A stretch of DNA of 64,000 bases from Balneola vulgaris DSM 17893 (GTDB lineage Bacteria; Bacteroidota; Rhodothermia; Balneolales; Balneolaceae): positions 130-64,129 of the forward strand of contig NZ_AQXH01000001.1 in assembly GCF_000375465.1 (NCBI RefSeq). Reading direction: 5' to 3'. Under the pieces are notes generated by a model that did not search any database, was not told where the DNA came from, and saw nothing but the letters and a program-made list of their open reading frames with translations. A program made the translations under genes and the position numbers. This document shows, one piece after another, positions 1 to 7,453 of the stretch (the first letter of the stretch is position 1; each line of letters starts with the position of its first letter).

Positions 1-57
1 TACCGTTTGAAAGCGGGTAGCCAAGTAATCACTCGTCAAATGACGCTCATCAAGTAA
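1..57 (+). CDS. C-terminal end of a T9SS cargo protein (type A sorting tail), partial
   Basis: Frame 1 is open from the window edge to a TAA at 55-57 and encodes 18 residues beginning YRLKAG and ending MTLIK. The pattern YRL-x-AG, a short beta strand, then a hydrophobic-Lys end matches the last strands of the type A C-terminal domain that directs proteins through the type IX secretion system of Bacteroidota. The rest of the protein lies outside the window, so its function cannot be stated. The next gene follows after 18 bases and may be co-transcribed. Confidence 0.6.
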   Translation, partial: YRLKAGSQVITRQMTLIK

Positions 58-75
58 TTATAAAAGGACAGATTC

Positions 76-279
76 ATGAAGATATTTATCACAATACTCG
101 CAAGTTTAGCAATGATACTATTACTCTCGGTGTGGACGGTTGCTCAGCCGGGATTACCAAGTGCACCTGCACAAGCCCCAATTGATGGTGGCCTCGGCTT
201 ACTAGCCGCAGCAGGTGGCGCGTATGCTTATAAAAAGCTGAAAGGCAACAAGAGTGAATCAGAGCATACCAATCTCTGA
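76..279 (+). CDS. PID-CTERM-type small exported protein
   Basis: A 67-residue protein with an N-terminal hydrophobic signal (about residues 3-23, ending VAQ), a short Pro/Ala-rich linker, then PIDGG followed by a hydrophobic stretch of about 14 residues and a basic tail (KKLKGNK). This signal / P-I-D-G-G / transmembrane / basic-tail layout is what is called the PID-CTERM putative sorting domain in Bacteroidota. Almost nothing remains between signal and tail, so the protein is little more than a sorting tag; its role is unknown. It sits 18 bases after a T9SS cargo gene and is followed by a strong terminator. Confidence 0.7.
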   Translation: MKIFITILASLAMILLLSVWTVAQPGLPSAPAQAPIDGGLGLLAAAGGAYAYKKLKGNKSESEHTNL

Positions 280-300
280 TCTCTGAACCATAACTCTGAA

Positions 301-331
301 GCACCCTTACTTTTGTGAGGGTGCTTTTTTT
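301..331 (+). terminator. Rho-independent terminator
   Basis: A perfect 10-bp GC-rich stem (GCACCCTTAC / GTGAGGGTGC) with a TTTT loop is followed by seven T. It ends the transcript carrying the T9SS tail and the PID-CTERM protein. Confidence 0.9.
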
Positions 332-396
332 ATGTTGGGTTGCCAACGCTTTTTCATTAACCTCCATCATGTTCAATTATATATGAGCTTATTTGC

Positions 397-1143
397 ATGA
401 TTAAGGTCCATCAGATTACTAAATACTTCGGAACGCAACGAGCGTTGCATCAGGTGAATGTAGATGTACCCGAAGGTTCAACACTAGCCATCATTGGTCC
501 TAGTGGTTGTGGTAAATCAACTTTACTGCGCATAATGATCGGTCTGATTACACCCGATGAAGGTGAAATTCATTTTGGGAAGGATAAGCTTGATAAAAAA
601 AACACTGATGCGCTTAGAAAAAGAATTGGATATGTAATTCAAAAAGGAGGACTCTTTCCACACATGAGTGCTCGGAAGAATGTAACCCTAGCCGCTGAAT
701 ACTTTGGGTGGTCTGAATCCGATATATCCCATAAAGTAAATGAACTAAGTGAGCTGGTTCATATTTCTACCAATCTATTAGATAAAAAACCTACCCAACT
801 ATCAGGTGGGGAAGCTCAACGTGTTAGCCTAATGCGAGCTTTGATGCTTGACCCAGATTATATTCTAATGGATGAACCATTAGGTTCGATTGACCCACTA
901 GTTAGAAATGAAATGCAATCGGAGCTGAAAGAGATTTTCAGTAAGCTCAATAAAACGGTGGTGTTGGTGACTCATGATCTTGGAGAAGCCGCATATCTTG
1001 GGGATGAGCTATTACTTATGAAAGACGGAGGCGTAGTTCAGAGAGGCAGCATCAAAACCATTTTAAATAAGCCTGCCAATGATTTTGTAAGCGATTTTAT
1101 CAATGCACAGCGTAGCTTGCTACATCAAGTGGAGCAAGAGTGA
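397..1143 (+). CDS. Osmoprotectant/quaternary amine ABC transporter, ATP-binding protein
   Basis: A 248-residue ATPase that would power uptake of glycine betaine, choline or a similar compound. Walker A GPSGCGKST is at 34-42, the Q-loop at about 82, the signature LSGGEAQR at 135-142, Walker B YILMDEP at 155-161 and the H-loop His at 193. The best family match is OpuCA/OsmV/ProV-like, but the protein stops soon after the nucleotide-binding domain and lacks the C-terminal CBS pair of OpuCA. Its stop overlaps the start of the fused binding protein-permease, so the two form one translationally coupled transporter. Substrate is inferred from the partner gene only. Confidence 0.85.
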   Translation: MIKVHQITKYFGTQRALHQVNVDVPEGSTLAIIGPSGCGKSTLLRIMIGLITPDEGEIHFGKDKLDKKNTDALRKRIGYVIQKGGLFPHMSARKNVTLAAEYFGWSESDISHKVNELSELVHISTNLLDKKPTQLSGGEAQRVSLMRALMLDPDYILMDEPLGSIDPLVRNEMQSELKEIFSKLNKTVVLVTHDLGEAAYLGDELLLMKDGGVVQRGSIKTILNKPANDFVSDFINAQRSLLHQVEQE

Positions 1144-2609
1144 TGAGAATTGCATGCATCAGTTTAGTTCTTGGGTTATTTCTTCCAATTGCTATCCTGG
1201 CACAGGATAATAACAAGGAAGTGGTAATTGGAAGTAAGCTCTTTACAGAGTCGGTAATTATTGGGGAAATCACCAATCAGCTACTAATAGATAATGGATA
1301 TCAAACACAGTATAAGTCTCAGTTAGGGGGCACACGCATTTTATGGAATGCCTTGCTAGAAGGGGAAATTGATATCTATCCTGATTATACCGGAACCATT
1401 ATCCAAGAAATATTGAATGGGCAAAATATAGATTCACATCAAGCCTTGAATGAAGTTTTAAAACCGTATCAGGTACAAGCTACTAAATCATTGGGCTTCA
1501 ATAACTCCTATGCTATAGGTGTGAATAAAGAAACGGCAACACAAAGAGGTTTAAAAACCATATCAGATCTTGCGAAGCACCCGGATTTAAAGTTAGGCTT
1601 CAGCAACGAGTTTTTAGATCGAAATGATGGCTGGAAAGGACTTAGTGAGGCATATAATTTACCACATCAGCAAGTTACAGGTTTAGATCATGACCTAGCT
1701 TACCGTGGATTAGAAGCTGGAAATATTGATGCCATCGATCTCTATTCAACCGATGCTGAAATTCAATATTACGACCTTGCCGTACTTGAAGATGATCAAG
1801 GATTTTTTCCAGACTATCAGGCGATTATTCTTTACAGAATGGATATCGATGAATCTATGGTATCGCTTTTGGAAAGTTTAGAGGGTACTATAACCGAAAG
1901 CGAAATGGTGGCACTAAATGCTCAGGTTAAATTAGAAGGAGAGTCTGATGAGCAAGTTGCTGCAAACTTCTTAGATGATAAATTTTCTATCAAAAGTGAG
2001 GTGGTTCAAAGTACCGTGTGGTCGCGACTTTGGATCAACACTTTAGGTCACCTATATCTAGTAGGAATCTCTCTAACCTTGGCTATTATAGTGGCTATAC
2101 CATTGGGTATCGCAGCGGTAAAGAATTCTTGGCTAGAAGGACCCTTACTTGCCTTTGTGGGGGTACTTCAAACCATACCGTCCTTAGCACTATTAGTATT
2201 CATGATTCCATTATTAGGTATAGGTTCTTTACCCGCTATGGCCGCCTTATTTTTGTATAGCTTACTACCAATAGTTAGAAATACTCATTCAGGTATAAAG
2301 GAAATCCCTGCCTCTGTGCAAGAATCAGCATGGGCCTTAGGGCTATCCAATCGGTTTATACTGAGGAAAATTGAGTTACCTCTCGCTAAACCAACCATTC
2401 TAGCGGGTATCAAAACTTCGGCGGTTATCAATGTGGGAACGGCAACACTTGGAGCGCTTATTGGTGCAGAAGGCTATGGTCAGCCAATACTAACGGGAAT
2501 CAGACTAGACGATACTGCTTTAATACTTGAAGGCGCTATACCTGCCGCATTAATGGCATTGCTGGTACAATGGAGTTTTGATTTGTATGAATCGAAGTTC
2601 TCAAATTAA
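1143..2609 (+). CDS. Fused substrate-binding protein-permease of the osmoprotectant ABC transporter
   Basis: I place the start at the ATG at 1143, which shares its A with the preceding stop (TGATG); a GTG one codon earlier is possible. The 488-residue product has a signal peptide (about 1-20, before QDNNK), a periplasmic OpuAC/ProX-type binding domain (about 25-280, beginning EVVIGSKLFTES), then a membrane domain of about five or six helices (about 293-480). The permease carries an EAA loop (QESAWALGLSNRF). The order binding domain then permease tethers the receptor to the channel. With the upstream ATPase this makes a complete importer. Glycine betaine, proline betaine, choline or carnitine are plausible substrates, unproven. 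Confidence 0.85.
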   Translation: MRIACISLVLGLFLPIAILAQDNNKEVVIGSKLFTESVIIGEITNQLLIDNGYQTQYKSQLGGTRILWNALLEGEIDIYPDYTGTIIQEILNGQNIDSHQALNEVLKPYQVQATKSLGFNNSYAIGVNKETATQRGLKTISDLAKHPDLKLGFSNEFLDRNDGWKGLSEAYNLPHQQVTGLDHDLAYRGLEAGNIDAIDLYSTDAEIQYYDLAVLEDDQGFFPDYQAIILYRMDIDESMVSLLESLEGTITESEMVALNAQVKLEGESDEQVAANFLDDKFSIKSEVVQSTVWSRLWINTLGHLYLVGISLTLAIIVAIPLGIAAVKNSWLEGPLLAFVGVLQTIPSLALLVFMIPLLGIGSLPAMAALFLYSLLPIVRNTHSGIKEIPASVQESAWALGLSNRFILRKIELPLAKPTILAGIKTSAVINVGTATLGALIGAEGYGQPILTGIRLDDTALILEGAIPAALMALLVQWSFDLYESKFSN

Positions 2610-2624
2610 TGGGAGTACAAGGGA

Positions 2625-3428
2625 ATGAAAAAGTTTAGCGTACAACTCCTTGGTGGACTTTTTTGTATCTATTTGATGGTATGCGGGTACTTTTATTTTG
2701 TGCAAACCGAATTAATTTTTCGACCAGTTAAACTGCCTCCAAATACCAGTTATTCATATCCATTCCCTTTTGAAGAACGTATTTTTGAAACTCCATCGGG
2801 TGCAAGTATCCATGCTATTCATGCTTTTCAATCCGATTCGAGCAACAAATTGGTTTTATTCTTTCACGGAAATGCGAGTACTAATAAGACCTCTGCGCTG
2901 AAGTTTCAATTATTCTTAGATGAAGGTTTCGATGTGTTATATCCTGATTACAGAGGATTTGGTTTAAGTAGCGGTGACTTAAACAACGAAAAGGATCTCA
3001 TTGAGGATATGCAATTTGTGTACTCTGAAATGCTCCATGAATATGAAGAAGATTCTGTATTTGTAGTAGGATATTCATTGGGAACTGGAATAGCTGCCCA
3101 AGTAGCTGCCAAAGAAAATCCCCGTGGACTCATGTTATGGACACCGTATACCAGTATCCTTGATATGAAGAATCAGAACTACCCGTTCTTACCCGATTTT
3201 CTAGTTCGTTATCCATTGCGAACAGATATAGCCTTATCCCAGATTGAGGAACCTATAACCATCTTCTTTGCTGAACATGACAGAGTACTTCCAATCGAAC
3301 GCTCACTTTCGCTAAAAAAATATCTGAAACCGGGTGATCGAAGCTATATCTTAGAAGGGCAGGGACACCTTGGAGTGTACAGAAATCAAAGAGTTAAAGA
3401 ACTACTACCAGATATTCTTAATAAGTAA
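2625..3428 (+). CDS. Alpha/beta hydrolase, Bem46-like, membrane-anchored
   Basis: A 267-residue protein with an N-terminal membrane segment or signal anchor (about 8-27) and an alpha/beta hydrolase fold. The nucleophile is Ser151 in GYSLGTG; the likely acid is Asp219 in AEHDRV and the base His248 in GQGHLG. FFHGNA at 79-84 supplies the oxyanion-hole segment. This architecture matches the Bem46/YfhR group, whose substrates are generally unknown. It starts 15 bases after the transporter operon and is followed 6 bases later by rmuC, so co-transcription is likely although no functional link is obvious. Confidence 0.8.
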   Translation: MKKFSVQLLGGLFCIYLMVCGYFYFVQTELIFRPVKLPPNTSYSYPFPFEERIFETPSGASIHAIHAFQSDSSNKLVLFFHGNASTNKTSALKFQLFLDEGFDVLYPDYRGFGLSSGDLNNEKDLIEDMQFVYSEMLHEYEEDSVFVVGYSLGTGIAAQVAAKENPRGLMLWTPYTSILDMKNQNYPFLPDFLVRYPLRTDIALSQIEEPITIFFAEHDRVLPIERSLSLKKYLKPGDRSYILEGQGHLGVYRNQRVKELLPDILNK

Positions 3429-3434
3429 TTATCT

Positions 3435-4769
3435 ATGAACGAATTATTGATCATCGCATCACTTTTAGTTGGCGCAATAGCCGGGTTTGCCATCGCATTT
3501 TTTAAAGGAAGATCAGAATCTTCACGATTGGAAGAGAGAAATGAAATGCTCACCAAGCAACTAGAAGAAAACCAATTAAAGCTTGATACGGAGATCAGTA
3601 GCTTTGAAAAAAAGATTCAAGAAGTACAGTCTTCAAAAGAAGAAGCGCTAAAAGAAGAGAGAAGGCATTCTTCGGAACTGGATAGAAATTTAGCAAGTTT
3701 AAAAGCAGAACATTCAGCACTTAAAGAACGATTAGACGAACAACGTGCCGAATTAGAAGACATGCAGGAAAAGCTAAAGGTTCAGTTCGAGAACTTGGCG
3801 AATAAGATTCTGGATGAAAAATCGGAGAAGTTCACCAAGCAGAACAAGGAGAGCTTGGATCAGATTTTGAACCCACTTGGAATTAAGTTAGATGAGTTCA
3901 AAAAGAAAGTAGAAGAGACTTATGAAAAAGGAACGCAAGAGCGTTTCACTTTAAAGGAGCAGATTCGCCAAATGGCTGATTTGAATCAGAAGATGAGTGA
4001 AGATGCTAAAAATCTAACAAAGGCTTTAAAAGGTGATTCGAAGGCTCAAGGAAATTGGGGAGAGGTGATTCTTGAAAGTATACTGGAGAAATCAGGACTT
4101 CGAAAAGACCAAGAATACTTCACGCAGCAAAGCCAGACTATGACAGACGGCCGTCGACTTCAACCTGATGTAGTCATCAAATTACCGGATGAGAAATTCT
4201 TGATCGTGGATTCAAAAGTATCATTAACAGCTTACGAGCGCTTTGCCTCGGCTCAAGATGTAAATGAAGCTCAAGCGGCGCTTAAGCAACATGTGAACTC
4301 CATACGTGCTCATGTGAAGGGTTTGAGTGACAAGAACTACACTCAATTGTACGAGAACAAAACACCTGATTTTGTCCTGTTATTTATTCCAATTGAACCT
4401 GCTTTTGGTGCGGCTCTTCAAACCGAACCAAATTTATATAACGAAGCTTTTGAGAGAAACATCGTTATCGTAAGCCCATCAACGCTGTTGGCAACGCTTT
4501 CAACCATTAATACAATTTGGAAGCGGGAATATCAGAATAAAAATGCCTTAGAGATCGCGAATAGAGGGGGAGAGTTACTCGATAAATTCACCTTATTTGT
4601 GGATAGCATGAATGATATAGGGAACAGAATAAATCAAACGCAGAGTAGCTATGATGAAGCGATGAAACGCTTGAAAACTGGGCGAGGAAACCTAATTCGT
4701 CAAGCTGAAATGCTCCAAGAACTAGGGGCAAAAGCTACCAAACAACTTCCATCTTCAGAGGAAGAATAA
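3435..4769 (+). CDS. rmuC: DNA recombination protein RmuC
   Basis: A 444-residue protein with an N-terminal membrane helix (about 3-20), a long Glu/Lys-rich coiled coil (about 28-125) and the conserved RmuC nuclease-like domain (about 150-415). Recognisable blocks are GNWGEVILESILEKSGL, LQPDVVIKLPDEKFLIVDSK and FVLLFIPIEPAF. In E. coli RmuC limits recombination at inverted repeats; the fold is related to restriction endonucleases. Length is usual for the family. It follows the hydrolase gene by 6 bases. Confidence 0.93.
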   Translation: MNELLIIASLLVGAIAGFAIAFFKGRSESSRLEERNEMLTKQLEENQLKLDTEISSFEKKIQEVQSSKEEALKEERRHSSELDRNLASLKAEHSALKERLDEQRAELEDMQEKLKVQFENLANKILDEKSEKFTKQNKESLDQILNPLGIKLDEFKKKVEETYEKGTQERFTLKEQIRQMADLNQKMSEDAKNLTKALKGDSKAQGNWGEVILESILEKSGLRKDQEYFTQQSQTMTDGRRLQPDVVIKLPDEKFLIVDSKVSLTAYERFASAQDVNEAQAALKQHVNSIRAHVKGLSDKNYTQLYENKTPDFVLLFIPIEPAFGAALQTEPNLYNEAFERNIVIVSPSTLLATLSTINTIWKREYQNKNALEIANRGGELLDKFTLFVDSMNDIGNRINQTQSSYDEAMKRLKTGRGNLIRQAEMLQELGAKATKQLPSSEEE

Positions 4770-4821
4770 AATTTAGAACAATTTTTAGCTTCTTAGGTTT
4801 AATACATACAAAACACACTGT

Positions 4822-5724
4822 ATGTATATGTATAGAGCTATATCATCGATTGATTTCAACCCAAAGTACATCCTAAAGGAATGTATCATAGGTACGGCTT
4901 GGGCTGTATTGATAATGGGCGTAATTGGATTTTTCACTTTGTGGTCGTTCAAATGGGTGAACCCCACATCAACGGCATTTACCCATAGTACAAATTGGGA
5001 TGAAGTGGGCCAAGAACCATATTCTTTGGAATCCTATTGGGTGCCAACACAAGATATACCCGAGCATTTGAAATGGGCTGTGGTGGCTTCAGAAGACCAA
5101 AGATACTGGGAACATAATGGAATCGACCTTGAAGCAATAGGTAAAGCTCTTCAAGAAATGGAAAACGGTGAACGGGTGAGGGGAGCAAGTACCATCACCC
5201 AACAGCTAGTGAAAAATTTATTTTTAAGCTCCAATAAAACTTACTTCAGAAAGGGAGTTGAAGCAGGTTTGGCTTTAACAGTAGAGAAGCTGTGGTCGAA
5301 AGAACGTATTCTAGAATTATATTTAAATGTAGTGGAATTCGGTCCTGGCGTATATGGAGTTGGTAAAGCAAGCGAGCATTTCTTTGCAAAGGAAGCACTG
5401 GAATTAAAAGCTGATGAAGCCGCTCGATTAGCTGCCGTTTTACCCAATCCAAAGCGTATGCGTTTAAACCCACCATCGCCTTACGTCGCCGAAAGAAAAG
5501 ATTGGATTCTACGCAATATGATGAACCTAAGCGGCATTGCGTATGTGCAAAAGAAACCACCAAAGCCCGTTTTCAGTGATACAACCTATCAGCATATTGA
5601 AGAGGATACGACCACTTCAGATTATGAAATTACCTACTTACCGAAGGCAAATTTCAAACCCTTTAATCTAACAACGAGCGAAGGCCAAGATTCCACTAAA
5701 AAAGATTCAGTTTCGACCTACTAA
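4822..5724 (+). CDS. mtgA: Monofunctional peptidoglycan glycosyltransferase MtgA
   Basis: A 300-residue member of glycosyltransferase family 51, which polymerises lipid II into glycan strands on the periplasmic face. It has one membrane anchor (about 21-43) and a GT51 domain with the catalytic Glu91 in ASEDQRYWEHNGID (the ED-x(4)-H-x-G box). GASTITQQLVKN and the KERILELYLN block follow. There is no transpeptidase domain, hence MtgA rather than a class A PBP. The C-terminal 70 residues are polar and probably disordered. An alternative ATG lies two codons downstream. It ends three bases before the convergent methyltransferase gene. Confidence 0.92.
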   Translation: MYMYRAISSIDFNPKYILKECIIGTAWAVLIMGVIGFFTLWSFKWVNPTSTAFTHSTNWDEVGQEPYSLESYWVPTQDIPEHLKWAVVASEDQRYWEHNGIDLEAIGKALQEMENGERVRGASTITQQLVKNLFLSSNKTYFRKGVEAGLALTVEKLWSKERILELYLNVVEFGPGVYGVGKASEHFFAKEALELKADEAARLAAVLPNPKRMRLNPPSPYVAERKDWILRNMMNLSGIAYVQKKPPKPVFSDTTYQHIEEDTTTSDYEITYLPKANFKPFNLTTSEGQDSTKKDSVSTY

Positions 5725-5727
5725 GAT

Positions 5728-6603
5728 CTATTTGAAGGTTAATATGTAGAAGCCTTTCATAACGGGTAATTTCAACCCTGTAGAACACACCAAATCATCA
5801 TACATCTGCTGGTGAGAAATCTCTTGTTGAAGCGTGTATTGGTGATCTTTCATTAATTGGATGAACTCGGTTCTATTTAAGGGCAGTTTCAGCGTTTCAC
5901 CTACCATGGCCACTCCACTTGTGAAACTGCTTCGATAAAAGAAGTTGAGCTCCTCTAAGGCAAAAAGAGTAGTTATCAGCTGATGATTAGGTGTCAAGCT
6001 CCGTATTTGCTCAAGCACCTGTTTAGTAGTAGACAAGCTTAGATAATCAAAAAAACCTTCCGCTAAATACAGTGTCGGTTTAGTAGAATCGAAATCAGGA
6101 TGATGTGTTAAAACATCTACTAAATTTTGCTCTTCTACATCAATCGAGCAGACATGATGATTGCTATTCTTATACCCGAAATCTCTTAAAAAATCTTCTT
6201 TTTGTTCCACCATGTAAGGTGTATCTATATCAAAAAAAGTAGCTTTTTCATTGGCTTTAAACTTGCCATTATGATCAAAACCTGCCCCTAGCACAACAAC
6301 TTGTGAAATACCCTCACTCAAAGCTTCATCAATCAGTTGTTCGATATAATACTTTCGGCAAATGATATGCATCAAGTCGCCGGGAAGTAATAATTCTTCA
6401 GAGGCTATAAATAGTTTTCGCCAAAAACTCTTGGAGAGTGAATTCTGATACCAGCTCAAATGACTGGGTAGAAAGGCTACCAAATTGCGATAGAAGTTCT
6501 TAGTAGCCGTTGAAAAATGATTCCCTATTCGCTCATCTAATGTCAGCCCATAAAACTTAATGGCTATATAGGAGGCCGTGTATGAAAGTTTATGGCTAGC
6601 CAT
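5728..6603 (-). CDS. Class I SAM-dependent methyltransferase, leucine carboxyl methyltransferase-like
   Basis: A 291-residue protein with the motif I loop VVVLGAGFDHNGKF (about 102-115) and a second-strand acid in FFDIDTPYMVEQK, the pattern of the LCM/PPM1-like bacterial group (TIGR00027-like). LYLAEGFFDYLS is the usual motif after the central sheet. Bacterial members methylate mostly unknown substrates, including polyketide-like compounds, so no substrate is assigned. It converges on mtgA with a three-base gap and no evident terminator, and lies 43 bases downstream of the pseudouridine synthase gene. Confidence 0.75.
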   Translation of the reverse strand: MASHKLSYTASYIAIKFYGLTLDERIGNHFSTATKNFYRNLVAFLPSHLSWYQNSLSKSFWRKLFIASEELLLPGDLMHIICRKYYIEQLIDEALSEGISQVVVLGAGFDHNGKFKANEKATFFDIDTPYMVEQKEDFLRDFGYKNSNHHVCSIDVEEQNLVDVLTHHPDFDSTKPTLYLAEGFFDYLSLSTTKQVLEQIRSLTPNHQLITTLFALEELNFFYRSSFTSGVAMVGETLKLPLNRTEFIQLMKDHQYTLQQEISHQQMYDDLVCSTGLKLPVMKGFYILTFK

Positions 6604-6646
6604 TAAAAGTGATCTCGGTTAGATGATTTGATTAATTCGAAGGGGT

Positions 6647-7348
6647 TTAATAATCAAAGAAATTCCAAGGCTGTAGGTTGGGCGGATCAACTTCAAAAAA
6701 CATTCTTTTCTGGGTAGTTGGATGGTCGAAGGCTAGCTTGACCGCACGTAAGCCTAAGTCTTTTCCTTTTTTTCCCGGCTCACCATAACGGTAATCGCCC
6801 CAAAGTGGAAAGCCTTCCTTAGCAAATTGTACACGAATTTGATGTGGCCGACCCGTTATCAAATCCACTTCCACTAAACTATAATGAGCACTTTGCTTAA
6901 TTGTTTTGAAACTTAATTTGGCTTCTTTAGCACGACCGCGCTTAGATTTATAAGCAGATACATTGTTAGAATTTTTGTCCTTTTCTAAGTAATGAACCAA
7001 GGTCTTTTCCATCGGAGTCATACCTTCAGCCATTGCCCAGTAGGTCTTGTCCATAGCATGCTTGCGAACTTGCTCAGAAAGCCTAGCCGCCGCTTTCGAG
7101 GTACGAGCTAAAACCATAAGCCCACTTACAGGACGATCTAAACGATGAACAAGCCCTAAAAATACATTTCCCGGCTTGTTATACTTCTTTTTTAGATATG
7201 ATTTGCAGAGCGTAAGAACATCAGGATCGCCAGTATGATCTTCTTGTGATAAAACCCCGGCAGGTTTATCAATCACGAGCAGGTGATTGTCTTCATAAAT
7301 TACATGGATGTCGGGGTTGGTACGCGTCGTATTCTTTCTTTTACTCAT
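6647..7348 (-). CDS. RluA-family RNA pseudouridine synthase
   Basis: A 233-residue enzyme that converts uridine to pseudouridine in rRNA or tRNA. The catalytic Asp71 lies in HRLDRPVSG, preceded by VIDKPAGVLS and followed by the GRPHQIRVQFA block near residue 165. There is no N-terminal S4 domain, as in RluC/RluD, and the protein is short, so it belongs with the compact TruC/RluA-like members. The target uridine cannot be told from sequence. It is transcribed divergently from uvrC. Confidence 0.88.
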   Translation of the reverse strand: MSKRKNTTRTNPDIHVIYEDNHLLVIDKPAGVLSQEDHTGDPDVLTLCKSYLKKKYNKPGNVFLGLVHRLDRPVSGLMVLARTSKAAARLSEQVRKHAMDKTYWAMAEGMTPMEKTLVHYLEKDKNSNNVSAYKSKRGRAKEAKLSFKTIKQSAHYSLVEVDLITGRPHQIRVQFAKEGFPLWGDYRYGEPGKKGKDLGLRAVKLAFDHPTTQKRMFFEVDPPNLQPWNFFDY

Positions 7349-7417
7349 GCCTCAAAAATATGGAATTATGCACTCAATTGTGGAATACGATTCGCCCTGA
7401 TACATCCTATCTATTAA

Positions 7418-7450
7418 TTTGGATTGAGCTCTTTAGGAATACTATCTTTG
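7418..7450 (+). promoter_or_regulatory. Candidate Bacteroidota-type promoter of uvrC
   Basis: TTTG at 7418-7421 and TATCTTTG at 7443-7450 fit the -33 TTTG / -7 TAnnTTTG consensus known for Bacteroidota, with a 21-base spacer. The predicted transcript start falls on or next to the uvrC ATG at 7454, so the message could be leaderless. This is motif matching only. Confidence 0.35.
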
Positions 7451-7453
7451 GGC

